Source: Thiomonas sp. X19 (lineage in GTDB: Bacteria > Pseudomonadota > Gammaproteobacteria > Burkholderiales > Burkholderiaceae_C). Taken from it: a DNA stretch of 64,000 nucleotides. The stretch is taken from NCBI RefSeq assembly GCF_900089495.1, contig NZ_LT605203.1, positions 703,324-767,323 of the forward strand. The letters are read 5' to 3'. Made by a program: the position numbers and the translations under genes. This document shows, in pieces, positions 55,724 through 63,996 of this stretch (positions within the stretch are counted from its first letter, which is position 1; the number at the start of each line of letters is the position of its first letter). The notes under the pieces are model-generated. The model saw only the letters and a list, made by a program, of their open reading frames with translations, did no database searches and was not told where the DNA came from.

Positions 55724-56883
55724 CGCGCGTCCTCCAGCTTCAGGTCGTGGGCGATGCGGTCGAAATAGGCGCGCACCATGTCGTGGTAATGCGGCTCGTC
55801 CATCAGGAAGGCGTCGTGGCCGTGGGGCGACTCGATTTCGGCATAGCTCACCTCGCGGCGGTTGGCCAGGAGCGCGCGCACGATCTCGCGCGAGCGCTCG
55901 GGAGCGAAGCGCCAGTCGGTGGTGAAGCTGGCGAGCAGGAAGCGCGCGGTGGCCGGGGCGAGCGCGGCGGTGAGGTCGCCGCCGTGGGCCGCGGCGGGGT
56001 CGAAATAATCGAGCGCGCGGGTGAGCAGCAGATAGGTGTTGGCGTCGAAAATGCCGCTGAATTTTTCGCCCTGGTGGCGCAGATAGCTTTCGATCTGAAA
56101 GTCCACGTCGAAGCCGTAGCCGAGTTCGCCGTTGCGCAGGTTGCGGCCGAACTTGCTGGCCATGGCGTCGTCGCTCAGGTAGGTGATGTGGCCCACCATG
56201 CGCGCCATCGCCAGGCCCTGGCGCGGCACCACGCCATGGGCGTAGAAGTCGCCGCCGTGGAAGTCCGGGTCGGTGATGATGGCGCGCCGCGCCACCTCGT
56301 TGAAGGCGATGTTCTGCGCCGACAGGTTCGGCGCGGTGGCAATGGCGACGCAATGCGCCACCCGCGCCGGGTGGCGGATGGCCCAGCACAGCGCCTGCAT
56401 GCCGCCGAGGCTGCCGCCCATCACGGCGGCGAGGCGCTCGATGCCGAGGCGGTCGAGCACGCGCGCCTGCGCGTCCACCCAGTCTTCCACCGTCACCACC
56501 GGGAAGCGGCTGCCCCAGGGTTGGCCGGTTGCGGGGTCGATGCTGGCCGGGCCGGTGGAGCCGAAGCAGGAGCCGGGGTTGTTGATGCCGACGACGAAGT
56601 AGCGCTTGGTGTCCACCGGCTTGCCCGGGCCCACCATGTTGTCCCACCAGCCACGGGTTTTTTCGTCGCCGTCATAGGTGCCGGCGACATGGTGGCTGGC
56701 GTTGAGGGCGTGGCACACCAGCACGGCGTTGCTCTTGTCGGCGTTGAGCCGGCCATAGGTTTCCACCACCAGTTCGTAGGCTGGCAGGCAGGCGCCGCTT
56801 TGCAGCGGCAAGGGCGCGTCGAACGCCATGCGGCTGGGCGTCTGGTCGCCAAGATCGGAGATGAGGGCCATGCGCGTGTCCAT
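55720..56883 (-). CDS. metX: Homoserine O-acetyl/succinyltransferase MetX
   Basis: Protein of 387 aa from the ATG at 56883. It is an alpha/beta-hydrolase-fold acyltransferase that acylates homoserine in methionine synthesis. Ser158 in [18 protein letters not shown] is the nucleophile; the catalytic Asp is in [16 protein letters not shown] and the His in [30 protein letters not shown] and [20 protein letters not shown] blocks are present. The open frame extends to 56958, but that ATG lies inside the SAM-II aptamer core, so the Met at 56883 is used. A run GGTTTTTTC just before the start, after AACCGCC, could fold as a short attenuating hairpin. Confidence 0.94.
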   Translation of the reverse strand: MDTRMALISDLGDQTPSRMAFDAPLPLQSGACLPAYELVVETYGRLNADKSNAVLVCHALNASHHVAGTYDGDEKTRGWWDNMVGPGKPVDTKRYFVVGINNPGSCFGSTGPASIDPATGQPWGSRFPVVTVEDWVDAQARVLDRLGIERLAAVMGGSLGGMQALCWAIRHPARVAHCVAIATAPNLSAQNIAFNEVARRAIITDPDFHGGDFYAHGVVPRQGLAMARMVGHITYLSDDAMASKFGRNLRNGELGYGFDVDFQIESYLRHQGEKFSGIFDANTYLLLTRALDYFDPAAAHGGDLTAALAPATARFLLASFTTDWRFAPERSREIVRALLANRREVSYAEIESPHGHDAFLMDEPHYHDMVRAYFDRIAHDLKLEDAR

Positions 56884-56942
56884 GAAAAAACCGGCGGTTT
56901 CGGCAGCAGGGGGGATGCAGCGAAAACGGGCCGGTGGAGCGC

Positions 56943-56996
56943 GCTGTTTTAGCTGCATTTGTTAAGCGCCCGCAAGCTCAGAGCAAATCGGCGCGT
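56943..56996 (-). ncRNA. SAM-II riboswitch upstream of metX
   Basis: The transcript reads GCGCC (56994-56990), then GATTTGCTCTGAGCTTGCG, then GGCGC (56970-56966), TTAAC and AAATGCAGCTAAAACAG. The first and third elements form a perfect P1 stem, and GATTT at the start of the loop together with the invariant AAATGCAGCTAAAA block (56960-56947) are hallmarks of the SAM-II (RF00521) pseudoknot aptamer. SAM binding normally folds the pseudoknot and hides the ribosome-binding site. Here about 60 bases separate the aptamer from the metX ATG, so the expression platform may differ. The class occurs mainly upstream of metX/metA in alphaproteobacteria. Confidence 0.8.
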
Positions 56997-57003
56997 GGGC
57001 GAA

Positions 57004-57009
57004 AGTATA
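57004..57009 (-). promoter_or_regulatory. Promoter -10 element for metXW
   Basis: TATACT on the - strand, with a predicted start at about 56997, exactly where the riboswitch begins. The -35 region is weak (AAGCCA or CGGCAA at acceptable spacing). The position relative to the aptamer is the main support. Confidence 0.55.
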
Positions 57010-57233
57010 GGCCGCGGCCTGGTGGCTTGCCGGTCGCGGGCGCAGAACTGGCGCGAGCCGGCACGGCCCCGGAGGTTTCACCTTGCAACATCTGTCACGC
57101 CCGCCCGCCTAGGCAGGGGCCGGGCATGGCCGGAGAATAGCCCGCAGATCCAGATCCGGCGCGGCTGCCGAGGTCGCGGCCAAGGCGCCCCGGGCTCAGC
57201 AGCGTCGAACCCACAACTCCAGGAGATATGCCG

Positions 57234-57758
57234 ATGAAGCCACCATTCCTCAGCCGTGCTCCGGCCGCCCTGCGCGTTGCCTTGCTGCTGGCTTGCGCGG
57301 GGATTGCAGGGGCGAGCTTCGCCGCCGTGCCGCCCAAGGCGGGCCCCATGACCGTGAAGGCCGCCACCTCGATGGAGCAGGCGGTGCAGGACGGCGCGAA
57401 GATCTTCGCGCTGGACAGCTTCGGCACCACGCAGACCTGGGTGCCCGAAGGCGCCTTCGGCAACCACCTCATGAGCTGCGCCGCCTGCCATACCGGCGGC
57501 GGCGTGCCCGAGGGCATCATGCCCAGCGGCGCCCACATCCCCAGCCTCATCGGTTCGGCCTCCAACTATCCCAAGTTCAAGGCCAAGAAGCATGCCGTCT
57601 ACACCCTGGAGCGGCAGATCGTGCATTGCGTGCGCGCCGGCATCATGGGCAAGCCGCCCGGCTACAACAGCCCCGAGATGATCGATCTGGTGGTCTATCT
57701 CACCGCCTTGTCCAAGGGTGCGGCCATGGGGCATCAGATGCCGGTGGTGGCGCATTGA
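57234..57758 (+). CDS. Periplasmic monohaem cytochrome c, similar to the first domain of thiosulphate dehydrogenase
   Basis: Protein of 174 aa from ATG 57234 (ATG 57228 is nearer the AGGAG ribosome site and therefore less well spaced). The signal peptide is ALRVALLLACAGIAGASFA. One haem-binding motif, CAACH (Cys82, Cys85, His86), follows FGNHLMS. The region after it (GSASNYPKFKAKKHAVYTLE, IVHCVRAGIMGKPPGYNSPE) resembles the class I cytochrome domain of TsdA-type enzymes, with a possible Cys or Met distal ligand. It probably carries electrons in the periplasm. It is translationally coupled to a second cytochrome gene. No catalytic second haem is encoded, so enzyme activity is uncertain. Confidence 0.78.
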   Translation: MKPPFLSRAPAALRVALLLACAGIAGASFAAVPPKAGPMTVKAATSMEQAVQDGAKIFALDSFGTTQTWVPEGAFGNHLMSCAACHTGGGVPEGIMPSGAHIPSLIGSASNYPKFKAKKHAVYTLERQIVHCVRAGIMGKPPGYNSPEMIDLVVYLTALSKGAAMGHQMPVVAH

Positions 57759-58141
57759 CGCGCCGGCGCGGCAGGCCATGCGCCGCGTTGCTGCTGGCGG
57801 CCGTGCTCGCGGTGCCGGCTGCCGCATGGGCCGCGGCCCCGGCAGCCGCGACGGGCAGGGTCGACGCGGTCGCCATGCTGGCGCTGGCCAAGTCCTCCGG
57901 CTGCCTGGCTTGCCACGCCTTGCAGCACAAGAAGGTCGGGCCGTCTTACGCTGCCATCGCGGCGCGCTACGCCAACAAACCCGACGCGCTCGAGACCTTG
58001 CAGAACGCCATCCTCCACGGCGAATCCGGCACCTGGGGCGTCATTCCCATGCCGGCGTATGGCGGCGCCCAGCAAGTGCTCACCCGCGCCCAGGCGCACG
58101 ATCTGGCGCAGTGGATCATGGGACTGGCGCCCGGGGCTTGA
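57755..58141 (+). CDS. Small class I cytochrome c (c551/c552-like)
   Basis: Protein of 128 aa if translation starts at TTG 57755, which shares TTGA with the stop of the first cytochrome gene. The start carries basic residues and a hydrophobic signal (ALLLAAVLAVPAAAWA). The haem motif is CLACH (Cys50, Cys53, His54) in ALAKSSGCLACHALQHKKVG, and the distal methionine is in GVIPMPAYGG near residue 100, with a C-terminal helix HDLAQWIMGL. This is the cytochrome c551/c5 pattern, a soluble electron carrier. There is no in-frame ATG near the start, so TTG with coupling is required. Together with the preceding gene it forms an electron-transfer pair. Confidence 0.8.
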   Translation: MTRRRGRPCAALLLAAVLAVPAAAWAAAPAAATGRVDAVAMLALAKSSGCLACHALQHKKVGPSYAAIAARYANKPDALETLQNAILHGESGTWGVIPMPAYGGAQQVLTRAQAHDLAQWIMGLAPGA

Positions 58142-58159
58142 TGCCCGGGCACCAAGTTC

Positions 58160-59461
58160 TCAAGCAACTTCGGCCATATTCCGGCTGCTGGTTTCGCCCA
58201 GCCCCAGCACCGCCAGCAGGCTGACGAGCGCGGCCACCGAGATGTAGCCGCCCACCCAGCTCAGGCCGCCTTGCGCCACCAGCACCTGCGCCGCGTAAGG
58301 CGCCAGCGACGCGCCCAGAATGCCGCCCAGGTTGTAGGCCGCGCCCGAGCCGGTGTAGCGCACGCTGGTGGGGAAAATCTCCGGCAGCATCGCTCCCAGC
58401 GGGGCGTAGGTCATGCCCATGAGGAAGAGCGCGCCGCAGAGGAAGATGCCAACGTTCCCGGCCGTGGCCGTGCCCAGCAAAGGCGCCAGCGCGAAGCCCC
58501 AGGCGACGGCCGCGGCCGCAGACGCCAGCAGCACTGGGCGGCGCCCGAGCTTGTCGGACAGCCAGGCCGACAGGACAGTCGCCACCGCCATGCAGACGAT
58601 GGCCAGCATCAGCCAGCCTTGCAGCGCGGGCTTGTGGATGTGCAGTGTGCCGATGCCGTAGCTCAGCACGAACACCGCGCTGATGTAGAACAAGGCGTAG
58701 CACACGACGATGGACAGCGACCCGAGCACCAGCGGTTTGAGATGGCGCCCGAGCAGCTCGGTCAGCGGCACGCGGACGCGCTGTGTTTCGGCCTGGCGGA
58801 ACAGCGGGGTTTCGCTCAGCTTGAGCCGCGCATACAGGCCGATGAGCACCAGTACGGCGCTCACCAGGAACGGAATGCGCCAGCCCCAGGCCATGAACTG
58901 ATCGTGCGCGAGCAGCACGCCCAGCAGCAGGAACAAGCCGTTGGCGCAGAGAAAGCCGATGGACGGACCGAGCTGCGGGAACATGCCGAACAGGCCGCGC
59001 TTGTGCCTGGGCGCGTTTTCGGTGGCGAGCAAGGCGGCGCCGCCCCATTCGCCGCCCAGACCCAGGCCCTGGCCGATGCGCAGCAGTGCCAGCAGCCACG
59101 GCGCCGCTTCGCCGATGCTGGCGTAGCCGGGGAGAAAGCCGATGAGCGTGGTGCAAACGCCCATGGTCAGCAGCGTGGCCACGAGCGTGGACTTGCGGCC
59201 GAAGCGGTCGCCGAAATGGCCGAAGAGGAAGGCGCCGACCGGCCGCGCCAGGAAGGCGATGCCGAAGGTGGCGAAGGCGTTGAGCGATTGCGCCGTGGGC
59301 GAATCGCGCGGAAAAAACACCGGGCCGATGACCAGCGCCGCGGCGATGGCGTAGACGTAGAAGTCGTAGAACTCGATGGCCGTGCCGATGAAGCTGGCGA
59401 CCGCAATCTGCGTGGTGGTGTTGCTGGGCGCACCGGGCATGGCCGCGGTTCGTGTTTGCAT
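58160..59461 (-). CDS. MFS metabolite:H+ symporter (MHS family)
   Basis: Protein of 433 aa with about 12 membrane helices. The MHS-family start is readable: IAVASFIGTAIEFYDFYVYA. Motif A is HFGDRFGRKSTLVATLLTMG and the repeated motif in the second half is WLSDKLGRRPVLLASAAAAV. GLGLGGEWGGAALLATENAP is the family signature near helix 5. These carriers take up dicarboxylates, shikimate, proline/betaine or similar solutes with protons; the actual substrate is not visible. It is convergent with the cytochrome pair (19-base gap) and divergent from the LOG-family gene. Confidence 0.88.
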   Translation of the reverse strand: MQTRTAAMPGAPSNTTTQIAVASFIGTAIEFYDFYVYAIAAALVIGPVFFPRDSPTAQSLNAFATFGIAFLARPVGAFLFGHFGDRFGRKSTLVATLLTMGVCTTLIGFLPGYASIGEAAPWLLALLRIGQGLGLGGEWGGAALLATENAPRHKRGLFGMFPQLGPSIGFLCANGLFLLLGVLLAHDQFMAWGWRIPFLVSAVLVLIGLYARLKLSETPLFRQAETQRVRVPLTELLGRHLKPLVLGSLSIVVCYALFYISAVFVLSYGIGTLHIHKPALQGWLMLAIVCMAVATVLSAWLSDKLGRRPVLLASAAAAVAWGFALAPLLGTATAGNVGIFLCGALFLMGMTYAPLGAMLPEIFPTSVRYTGSGAAYNLGGILGASLAPYAAQVLVAQGGLSWVGGYISVAALVSLLAVLGLGETSSRNMAEVA

Positions 59462-59604
59462 GCTTGTCTCCTGCTGTTGTGGCCACGCGATCGGGCAGGC
59501 ACGAATCTAAGGGCAACGCAGGGCGTGGCTTGCAAGCAAATGTAAATATCGAGGCCGCACGCCAATGGGCACGATGGTCTTTGCGCATCGCGTAAGCTCG
59601 CGCC

Positions 59605-60501
59605 ATGAACAAAAAACGCAAGCAACTGGCCGCGCGCAACTTCCCTTCGGCCGGGGAAGAGGCCGCCAAATTCAAATCGCCATCGCGCTATGCCGGGCCT
59701 GAAAGCAGCTACCGCCTGGCCTTCACCGACACCGCTTTTTTGCTGCAGGACGACCTGCGCCCGGTGCGCATGCAGCTTGAACTGCTCAAGCCCGAGATGG
59801 TGCAGCGCGAGCATGGCATCGAAGCCACCATCGTCATCTTCGGCAGTGCCCGCATCCTGACGCCCGAGCTTGCCCGCGAGCGCCTGCAACAGGCCGAGGC
59901 CGGAGGCGATGCGCAGGCCGTGGCGCGCGCCAGGCAGGCGCTGGAGATGTCGCGCCACTACGACGAAGCGCGGCGTTTCGCCGCACTCGTGACGCAGGCC
60001 TCATGCAGCCTGGAGCAGCCCATCGTCGTCGTGACCGGTGGCGGCCCGGGTGTGATGGAAGCGGGCAACCGCGGTGCGGACGAAGCGGGCGGCCAAAGCA
60101 TCGGCCTGAACATCGTGCTGCCGCACGAAGAGCAGCCCAACCCCTACATCACGCCCGAGCTGTGCTTCCAGTTCCATTACTTCGCGCTGCGCAAGATGCA
60201 CTTCCTCATGCGCTCGGTGGCGCTGGCGTGCTTCCCCGGCGGCTTCGGCACGCTGGACGAATTGTTCGAGGTGCTGACGCTGACGCAGACCGGCAAGGTG
60301 CGCAAGCGCCCCATCCTGTTGTTCGACCGTGCCTTCTGGACGTCGCTCATCAACTTCGACCACCTGGTGCAGACCGGCATGATCGCGGCCAAGGACGTGG
60401 AGTTGTTCCACTTCGTCGAAACCGCCGACGAGGCCTGGGCCATCCTGCGGCGCGAGCTGGGCCTGGACAACGGCGCCGGCGCCGAGAGCGACAGCCACTG
60501 A
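59605..60501 (+). CDS. LOG-family protein (lysine-decarboxylase-like fold, TIGR00730-type)
   Basis: Protein of 298 aa from ATG 59605. The LOG signature appears in two blocks: VVVTGGGPGVMEAGNRGADE and CFPGGFGTLDELFEVLTLTQ, which form the nucleotide-binding site and catalytic Arg/Glu in cytokinin-type phosphoribohydrolases and in PpnN. The N-terminal 75 residues (QLELLKPEMVQREHGIEATI) are longer than in small LOG proteins. The probable activity is hydrolysis of nucleoside monophosphates; lysine decarboxylase activity, the old database name, should not be assumed. It is 16 bases ahead of the arginase gene and probably co-transcribed. Confidence 0.85.
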   Translation: MNKKRKQLAARNFPSAGEEAAKFKSPSRYAGPESSYRLAFTDTAFLLQDDLRPVRMQLELLKPEMVQREHGIEATIVIFGSARILTPELARERLQQAEAGGDAQAVARARQALEMSRHYDEARRFAALVTQASCSLEQPIVVVTGGGPGVMEAGNRGADEAGGQSIGLNIVLPHEEQPNPYITPELCFQFHYFALRKMHFLMRSVALACFPGGFGTLDELFEVLTLTQTGKVRKRPILLFDRAFWTSLINFDHLVQTGMIAAKDVELFHFVETADEAWAILRRELGLDNGAGAESDSH

Positions 60502-60517
60502 GCCCGGGAGCCTCGCC

Positions 60518-61432
60518 ATGGCCCGAGCCATTCGCCTGATCGGCGCGCCCACCGACATCGGCGCCGGCGCACGCGGCGCGTCCATGGGCCCCGAGGCCAT
60601 GCGCGTCGCGGGCCTGCGCGAAGCTCTGGAGGGGCTGGGCCTGCGGGTGGACGACCATGGCAACCTGAGCGGCCCCGCCAACCCCTGGCTGCCGCCGGTG
60701 GACGGCTGGCGCCATCTGCCCGAGACGGTGGCGTGGAACCGCACGGTGTACGCCGCGATGCGCGCGGCGCTGACTGCGGACGATCTGCCGGTGCTGCTGG
60801 GCGGCGACCATTGCCTCGCCATCGGCTCCATCAGCGCGGTGGCGGCGCATTGCCGCGAGCAGGGGCGCCGCTTGCGGGTGCTGTGGCTGGACGCGCATGC
60901 CGACTTCAACACCAGCGCCATCACCCCCAGCGGCAACATCCACGGCATGCCGGTGGCCTGCCTCTGCGGCCATGGGCCGCGCGAGCTGCTGGAGCTGTCG
61001 GGCCGGGTGCCGGCGATGGCGCCCGACAGCATCCGCCAGATCGGCATCCGCAGCGTGGACGCCGGCGAGAAGCGCCTGGTGCACGGCGTCGGCCTGGAGG
61101 TGTTCGACATGCGCTTCATCGACGAGCACGGCATGCGCGAAACCATGGACCAGGCGCTCACCGGGCTGGGCGCCGACACCCATCTGCACGTGAGCTTCGA
61201 CGTCGACTTTCTCGACCCCGACATCGCCCCCGGCGTGGGCACCACGGTGCGCGGCGGCCCGAGCTACCGCGAGGCGCAGTTGTGCATGGAAATGATCGCC
61301 GACACCGGCCGCCTGGCCTCGCTCGACGTGATGGAACTCAACCCCGCGTTCGACGTGCGCAACCGTACCGCCGAGGTGGCGGTGGATTTGATCGAAAGCC
61401 TGTTCGGCAAATCCACCCTGATGCGGGCCTGA
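60518..61432 (+). CDS. rocF: Arginase
   Basis: Protein of 304 aa. The ureohydrolase family's manganese ligands are in three blocks: GGDHCLAIGS, LWLDAHADFNTSAITPSGNI and SFDVDFLDPDIAPGVGT. The start IRLIGAPTDIGAGARGASMG is that of arginases rather than agmatinases, and the C-terminus ends with MELNPAFDVRNRTAEVAVDL. The enzyme converts arginine to ornithine and urea, linking to the polyamine pathway through ornithine. The gene follows the LOG-family gene and ends six bases from the convergent transporter. Confidence 0.92.
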   Translation: MARAIRLIGAPTDIGAGARGASMGPEAMRVAGLREALEGLGLRVDDHGNLSGPANPWLPPVDGWRHLPETVAWNRTVYAAMRAALTADDLPVLLGGDHCLAIGSISAVAAHCREQGRRLRVLWLDAHADFNTSAITPSGNIHGMPVACLCGHGPRELLELSGRVPAMAPDSIRQIGIRSVDAGEKRLVHGVGLEVFDMRFIDEHGMRETMDQALTGLGADTHLHVSFDVDFLDPDIAPGVGTTVRGGPSYREAQLCMEMIADTGRLASLDVMELNPAFDVRNRTAEVAVDLIESLFGKSTLMRA

Positions 61433-61438
61433 GGGCGT

Positions 61439-62389
61439 TCACGACCGTCGCGCGGCGTCAGCGCTCGACTGCGGCGCGGCCGTTGCCGGAGCCGCGGCCG
61501 AAGCGCGCAGCAAGAGCAGCAAAGCCAGCGCGACGATGACGATGCCCGCGCCCTCGTCGGCATTCGGCCTCTCCCCCAGCAGCGCCCAGGCCAGCAGCAC
61601 GCCCGTCACCGGAATGGCGAGGCTGGACAGCCCGGCCACGCCGGCCGGCAGGCGCTGCACCACCAGCAGCCACAACGTCCACGCCAGGCCCGAGGCCAGC
61701 ACCACGTTGAAGGTCAGGGCGGCGATGAAACCGGGCGTCCAGGTCACGGCGCGCTCGGGGACGAACCCGGCCAGCAACACCAGAAAGAAGGTGCCGACCA
61801 GCATCTGCCAGGCCGTCAGGCGCAGCGGCGACAGCGCCTTGCCCTGTCGCGCGAACAGGCGCTTCGCCGCCACCGTGGAGACCGCCCAGTTCATGCCGCC
61901 ACCGATGGCCATCAAAGCGCTCGTCAGGTCCACATGCGCGTTCCATGGCTGCAGGACGAGCAGCAGCCCGACAGCCGCCAGCACCAGGCTGGCCACTTGC
62001 AAGGAGCGCAGGCGCTCGTGCAGCCAGGCCCAGGCCAGGAGCACGGTCCAGAACGGCATGGTGTAGGCCAGCAGCGCCGTTTTGCCGGCGCCGCCATGCA
62101 CCAGCGCCCATTGCGCCAGCGCGGTGAACCCGGCGGTCTGCGTCAGGCCGATGAGCAGCGTGGGGCCGAGCGGCGGCGGCGCCAGGCGCTCGCCCCGCAA
62201 GCGCAGCAGCAGGAACAGCACGGCGGTGCCACCGGCGTAGCGCAACGCGGAGAAGTTGAACGGGCCGCTGTCAAGCATCGCCAGCTTCATCACAATCCAG
62301 TTGCTGCTCCAGATCAGGGTGAGCGCCAGCAGGGCGAAGACGGCGGGTTTGCGAGAGGGATGTGTCGACATGGATGCAAAAGCTTGCAT
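61439..62389 (-). CDS. EamA/DMT-family transporter
   Basis: Protein of 316 aa if started at the ATG 62389, or 310 aa from 62371 (MSTHPSRKP), which looks more natural. Ten membrane helices form two EamA repeats (ALLALTLIWSSNWIVMKLAM; second repeat MAIGGGMNWAVSTVAAKRLF). It probably exports amino acids or other small metabolites. An IS1182-type element has inserted right at the upstream edge, so the original promoter has been displaced; expression may now depend on the element. The 3' end runs to six bases from the arginase stop. Confidence 0.86.
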   Translation of the reverse strand: MQAFASMSTHPSRKPAVFALLALTLIWSSNWIVMKLAMLDSGPFNFSALRYAGGTAVLFLLLRLRGERLAPPPLGPTLLIGLTQTAGFTALAQWALVHGGAGKTALLAYTMPFWTVLLAWAWLHERLRSLQVASLVLAAVGLLLVLQPWNAHVDLTSALMAIGGGMNWAVSTVAAKRLFARQGKALSPLRLTAWQMLVGTFFLVLLAGFVPERAVTWTPGFIAALTFNVVLASGLAWTLWLLVVQRLPAGVAGLSSLAIPVTGVLLAWALLGERPNADEGAGIVIVALALLLLLRASAAAPATAAPQSSADAARRS

Positions 62390-62391
62390 CC
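62372..62391. promoter_or_regulatory. Perfect inverted repeat at the 5' end of the EamA gene
   Basis: GGATGCAA (62372-62379) and TTGCATCC (62384-62391) are perfect 8-bp arms around AAGC. It covers the two possible ATG starts of the transporter and ends next to the IS target CTAG. It could be an operator or an element influencing IS target choice. Confidence 0.55.
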
Positions 62392-62394
62392 TAG

Positions 62395-63996
62395 GAGGCT
62401 GTCGGACTTGAACCCGAGCGAATCCGATTGATCAGTGCGACGCGTTTTTTTTGACAGCGGCGCGCTGATCGAACGCTCTCGATGGTTGGCGAGACACTGT
62501 GAGGGCACATGGGGCGGCCTGGGGACTCGGTTTTGGCGTGGTCGGGGCGCACTATTGCCCTCACGCGGCTCGCAGGACGTGCATGCGCTTGATGTTCCAA
62601 GCCATGGTCACCAAGCTCCATTCGCCTTGTGCCTTGGCCAGCCCGCGCATGCTCATCTGGCGCCAACCCATCACTTGCTTGATGATGCCGAACACCGGCT
62701 CCACTGTCTGCTTGCGCAGGCCGTACAGGGCTCGGCCTGCTTGCGTGCCCAGGCGGTGTGCCATCTGCACGAGCGGATCCGTCGTCTGGGGCTCGGGCAC
62801 ATCGGGTGCAAAGCGCCCCATCACCGGCGTGTGATGCGACTCCCGCTTGAGCGCCAGCAGCGGCTCGATACCCGCGTCGTTGCACGCGATCACGTTGGCT
62901 TGGCTGAAGAAGCCGTTGTCCGTGATGAGCGTGTGCACCTCGCCCAGCACCGCGGGTAACGCTTGGATCTGCTGCAGCGTAGGCACAACTTCGCGCTTGT
63001 CGTTGGATGCCTGGCTCACATGCTGGGTGATCACCATCATCGTCGCGATGTCCACGCCGGCTTGTGCGTTGTAGCTTTGCTCGAAGCCCCCACCCGACAC
63101 GGGCATGATGCGCGACTCTTCATCCGTGAGGTTGACCTGATCGCTGCTCCGGGGGCCGGCCTCTGGCGGCTCAGGGTCCTTGCCGCGCGGCTTCTTGCCC
63201 GCCTCGCGCTGGGCTTGGCGCTTGGCGGTCTTGGCCTCGTACTCCTGCTGCTCGACCTGATGGCGTTCGCTGGCGCGCTGCTCGATCTTGGCCTTGGCCT
63301 GCGCGATTGCGCTCAAGCGATCTGCACGCAGGGCGATCTCCGCCGGCACATCCATGCCGTCGGGTACCGTCGCGCGGTCGCTGTTCTCTGCCAGCGCCAG
63401 CAGCGTTTGTACTTCCTGGCGCAGCTGCGCCTCGATCTTGTTGGCATGAGCCCACGACAAGGCCTTGTGCTTGCTGGCGTTGGCGTCGATCTTGGTGCCA
63501 TCCAGCGCGATGTGTCCGAGCTTGAGCAGCTTCATCTCGCGCGCCAGAACCAGCACCTGCACGAACAGTGCCTCCACCTCCTTCAAGAAGCGGCGGCGGA
63601 ACGTCGCCAGCGTGTCGTGATCGGGGTGGGTATTGGCCGCAACAAAGCGGAACGCCACCGAGTCGTAGGTCGCCCGCTCGATCTTGCGGCTGGAGTGCAC
63701 GCCGTTGGCGTAGCCGTAGATCAGCAGGCCCAGCAGCACCGCCGGATGGTGCGCCGCCGAGCCCCGGCCTGCGTACTGTCGGGCCAGATCGCCCAGATCA
63801 AGCTGCTCGATGACTTCGACCACGAAGCGCGCCAAGTGATCAGTGGGCAGCCATTCGTCCACCGACGGTGGCAACAGATATGCGGTGTCTCGGTCAACAG
63901 GGACGAAGCGGCTCATCGGCTCGGGCTCTCGGTTGTGCAGCAGCAATTGTCTCGGATAGCGTCTTCATCCGGAAGACCGCAAAGTCCGACAGTCTC
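62395..63996 (-). mobile_element. IS1182-family insertion sequence with CTAG target duplication
   Basis: The left end GAGGCTGTCGGACTT (62395-62409) and the right end AAGTCCGACAGTCTC (63982-63996) match as inverted repeats in 14 of 15 positions. Both are flanked by CTAG (62391-62394 and 63997-64000), a 4-bp palindromic target duplication as expected for IS1182-type elements. Length is 1602 bp with one intact transposase gene on the - strand. The window ends exactly at the end of the right duplication. Confidence 0.9.
62561..63916 (-). CDS. IS1182-family transposase (DDE_Tnp_1 with DUF772-type N-terminus)
   Basis: Protein of 451 aa from the ATG at 63916 (63946 is an alternative). The N-terminus MSRFVPVDRDTAYLLPPSVD and PAVLLGLLIYGYANGVHSSR is the DUF772 region. 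The catalytic core has Asp in IALDGTKIDANASKHKAL, Asp in VHTLITDNGFFSQANVIA and Glu in LRKQTVEPVFGIIKQVMGWR. A charged, Lys/Arg/Glu-rich insert lies in the middle (AKTAKRQAQREAGKKPRGKD). The frame is complete, so the element may be active. Confidence 0.92.
   Translation of the reverse strand: MSRFVPVDRDTAYLLPPSVDEWLPTDHLARFVVEVIEQLDLGDLARQYAGRGSAAHHPAVLLGLLIYGYANGVHSSRKIERATYDSVAFRFVAANTHPDHDTLATFRRRFLKEVEALFVQVLVLAREMKLLKLGHIALDGTKIDANASKHKALSWAHANKIEAQLRQEVQTLLALAENSDRATVPDGMDVPAEIALRADRLSAIAQAKAKIEQRASERHQVEQQEYEAKTAKRQAQREAGKKPRGKDPEPPEAGPRSSDQVNLTDEESRIMPVSGGGFEQSYNAQAGVDIATMMVITQHVSQASNDKREVVPTLQQIQALPAVLGEVHTLITDNGFFSQANVIACNDAGIEPLLALKRESHHTPVMGRFAPDVPEPQTTDPLVQMAHRLGTQAGRALYGLRKQTVEPVFGIIKQVMGWRQMSMRGLAKAQGEWSLVTMAWNIKRMHVLRAA

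Noticed and set aside
59605..60501. Calling this gene lysine decarboxylase
   Set aside because: The motifs GGGPGVMEAGNRGA and PGGFGTLDE define the LOG phosphoribohydrolase family; the decarboxylase name is a legacy annotation.
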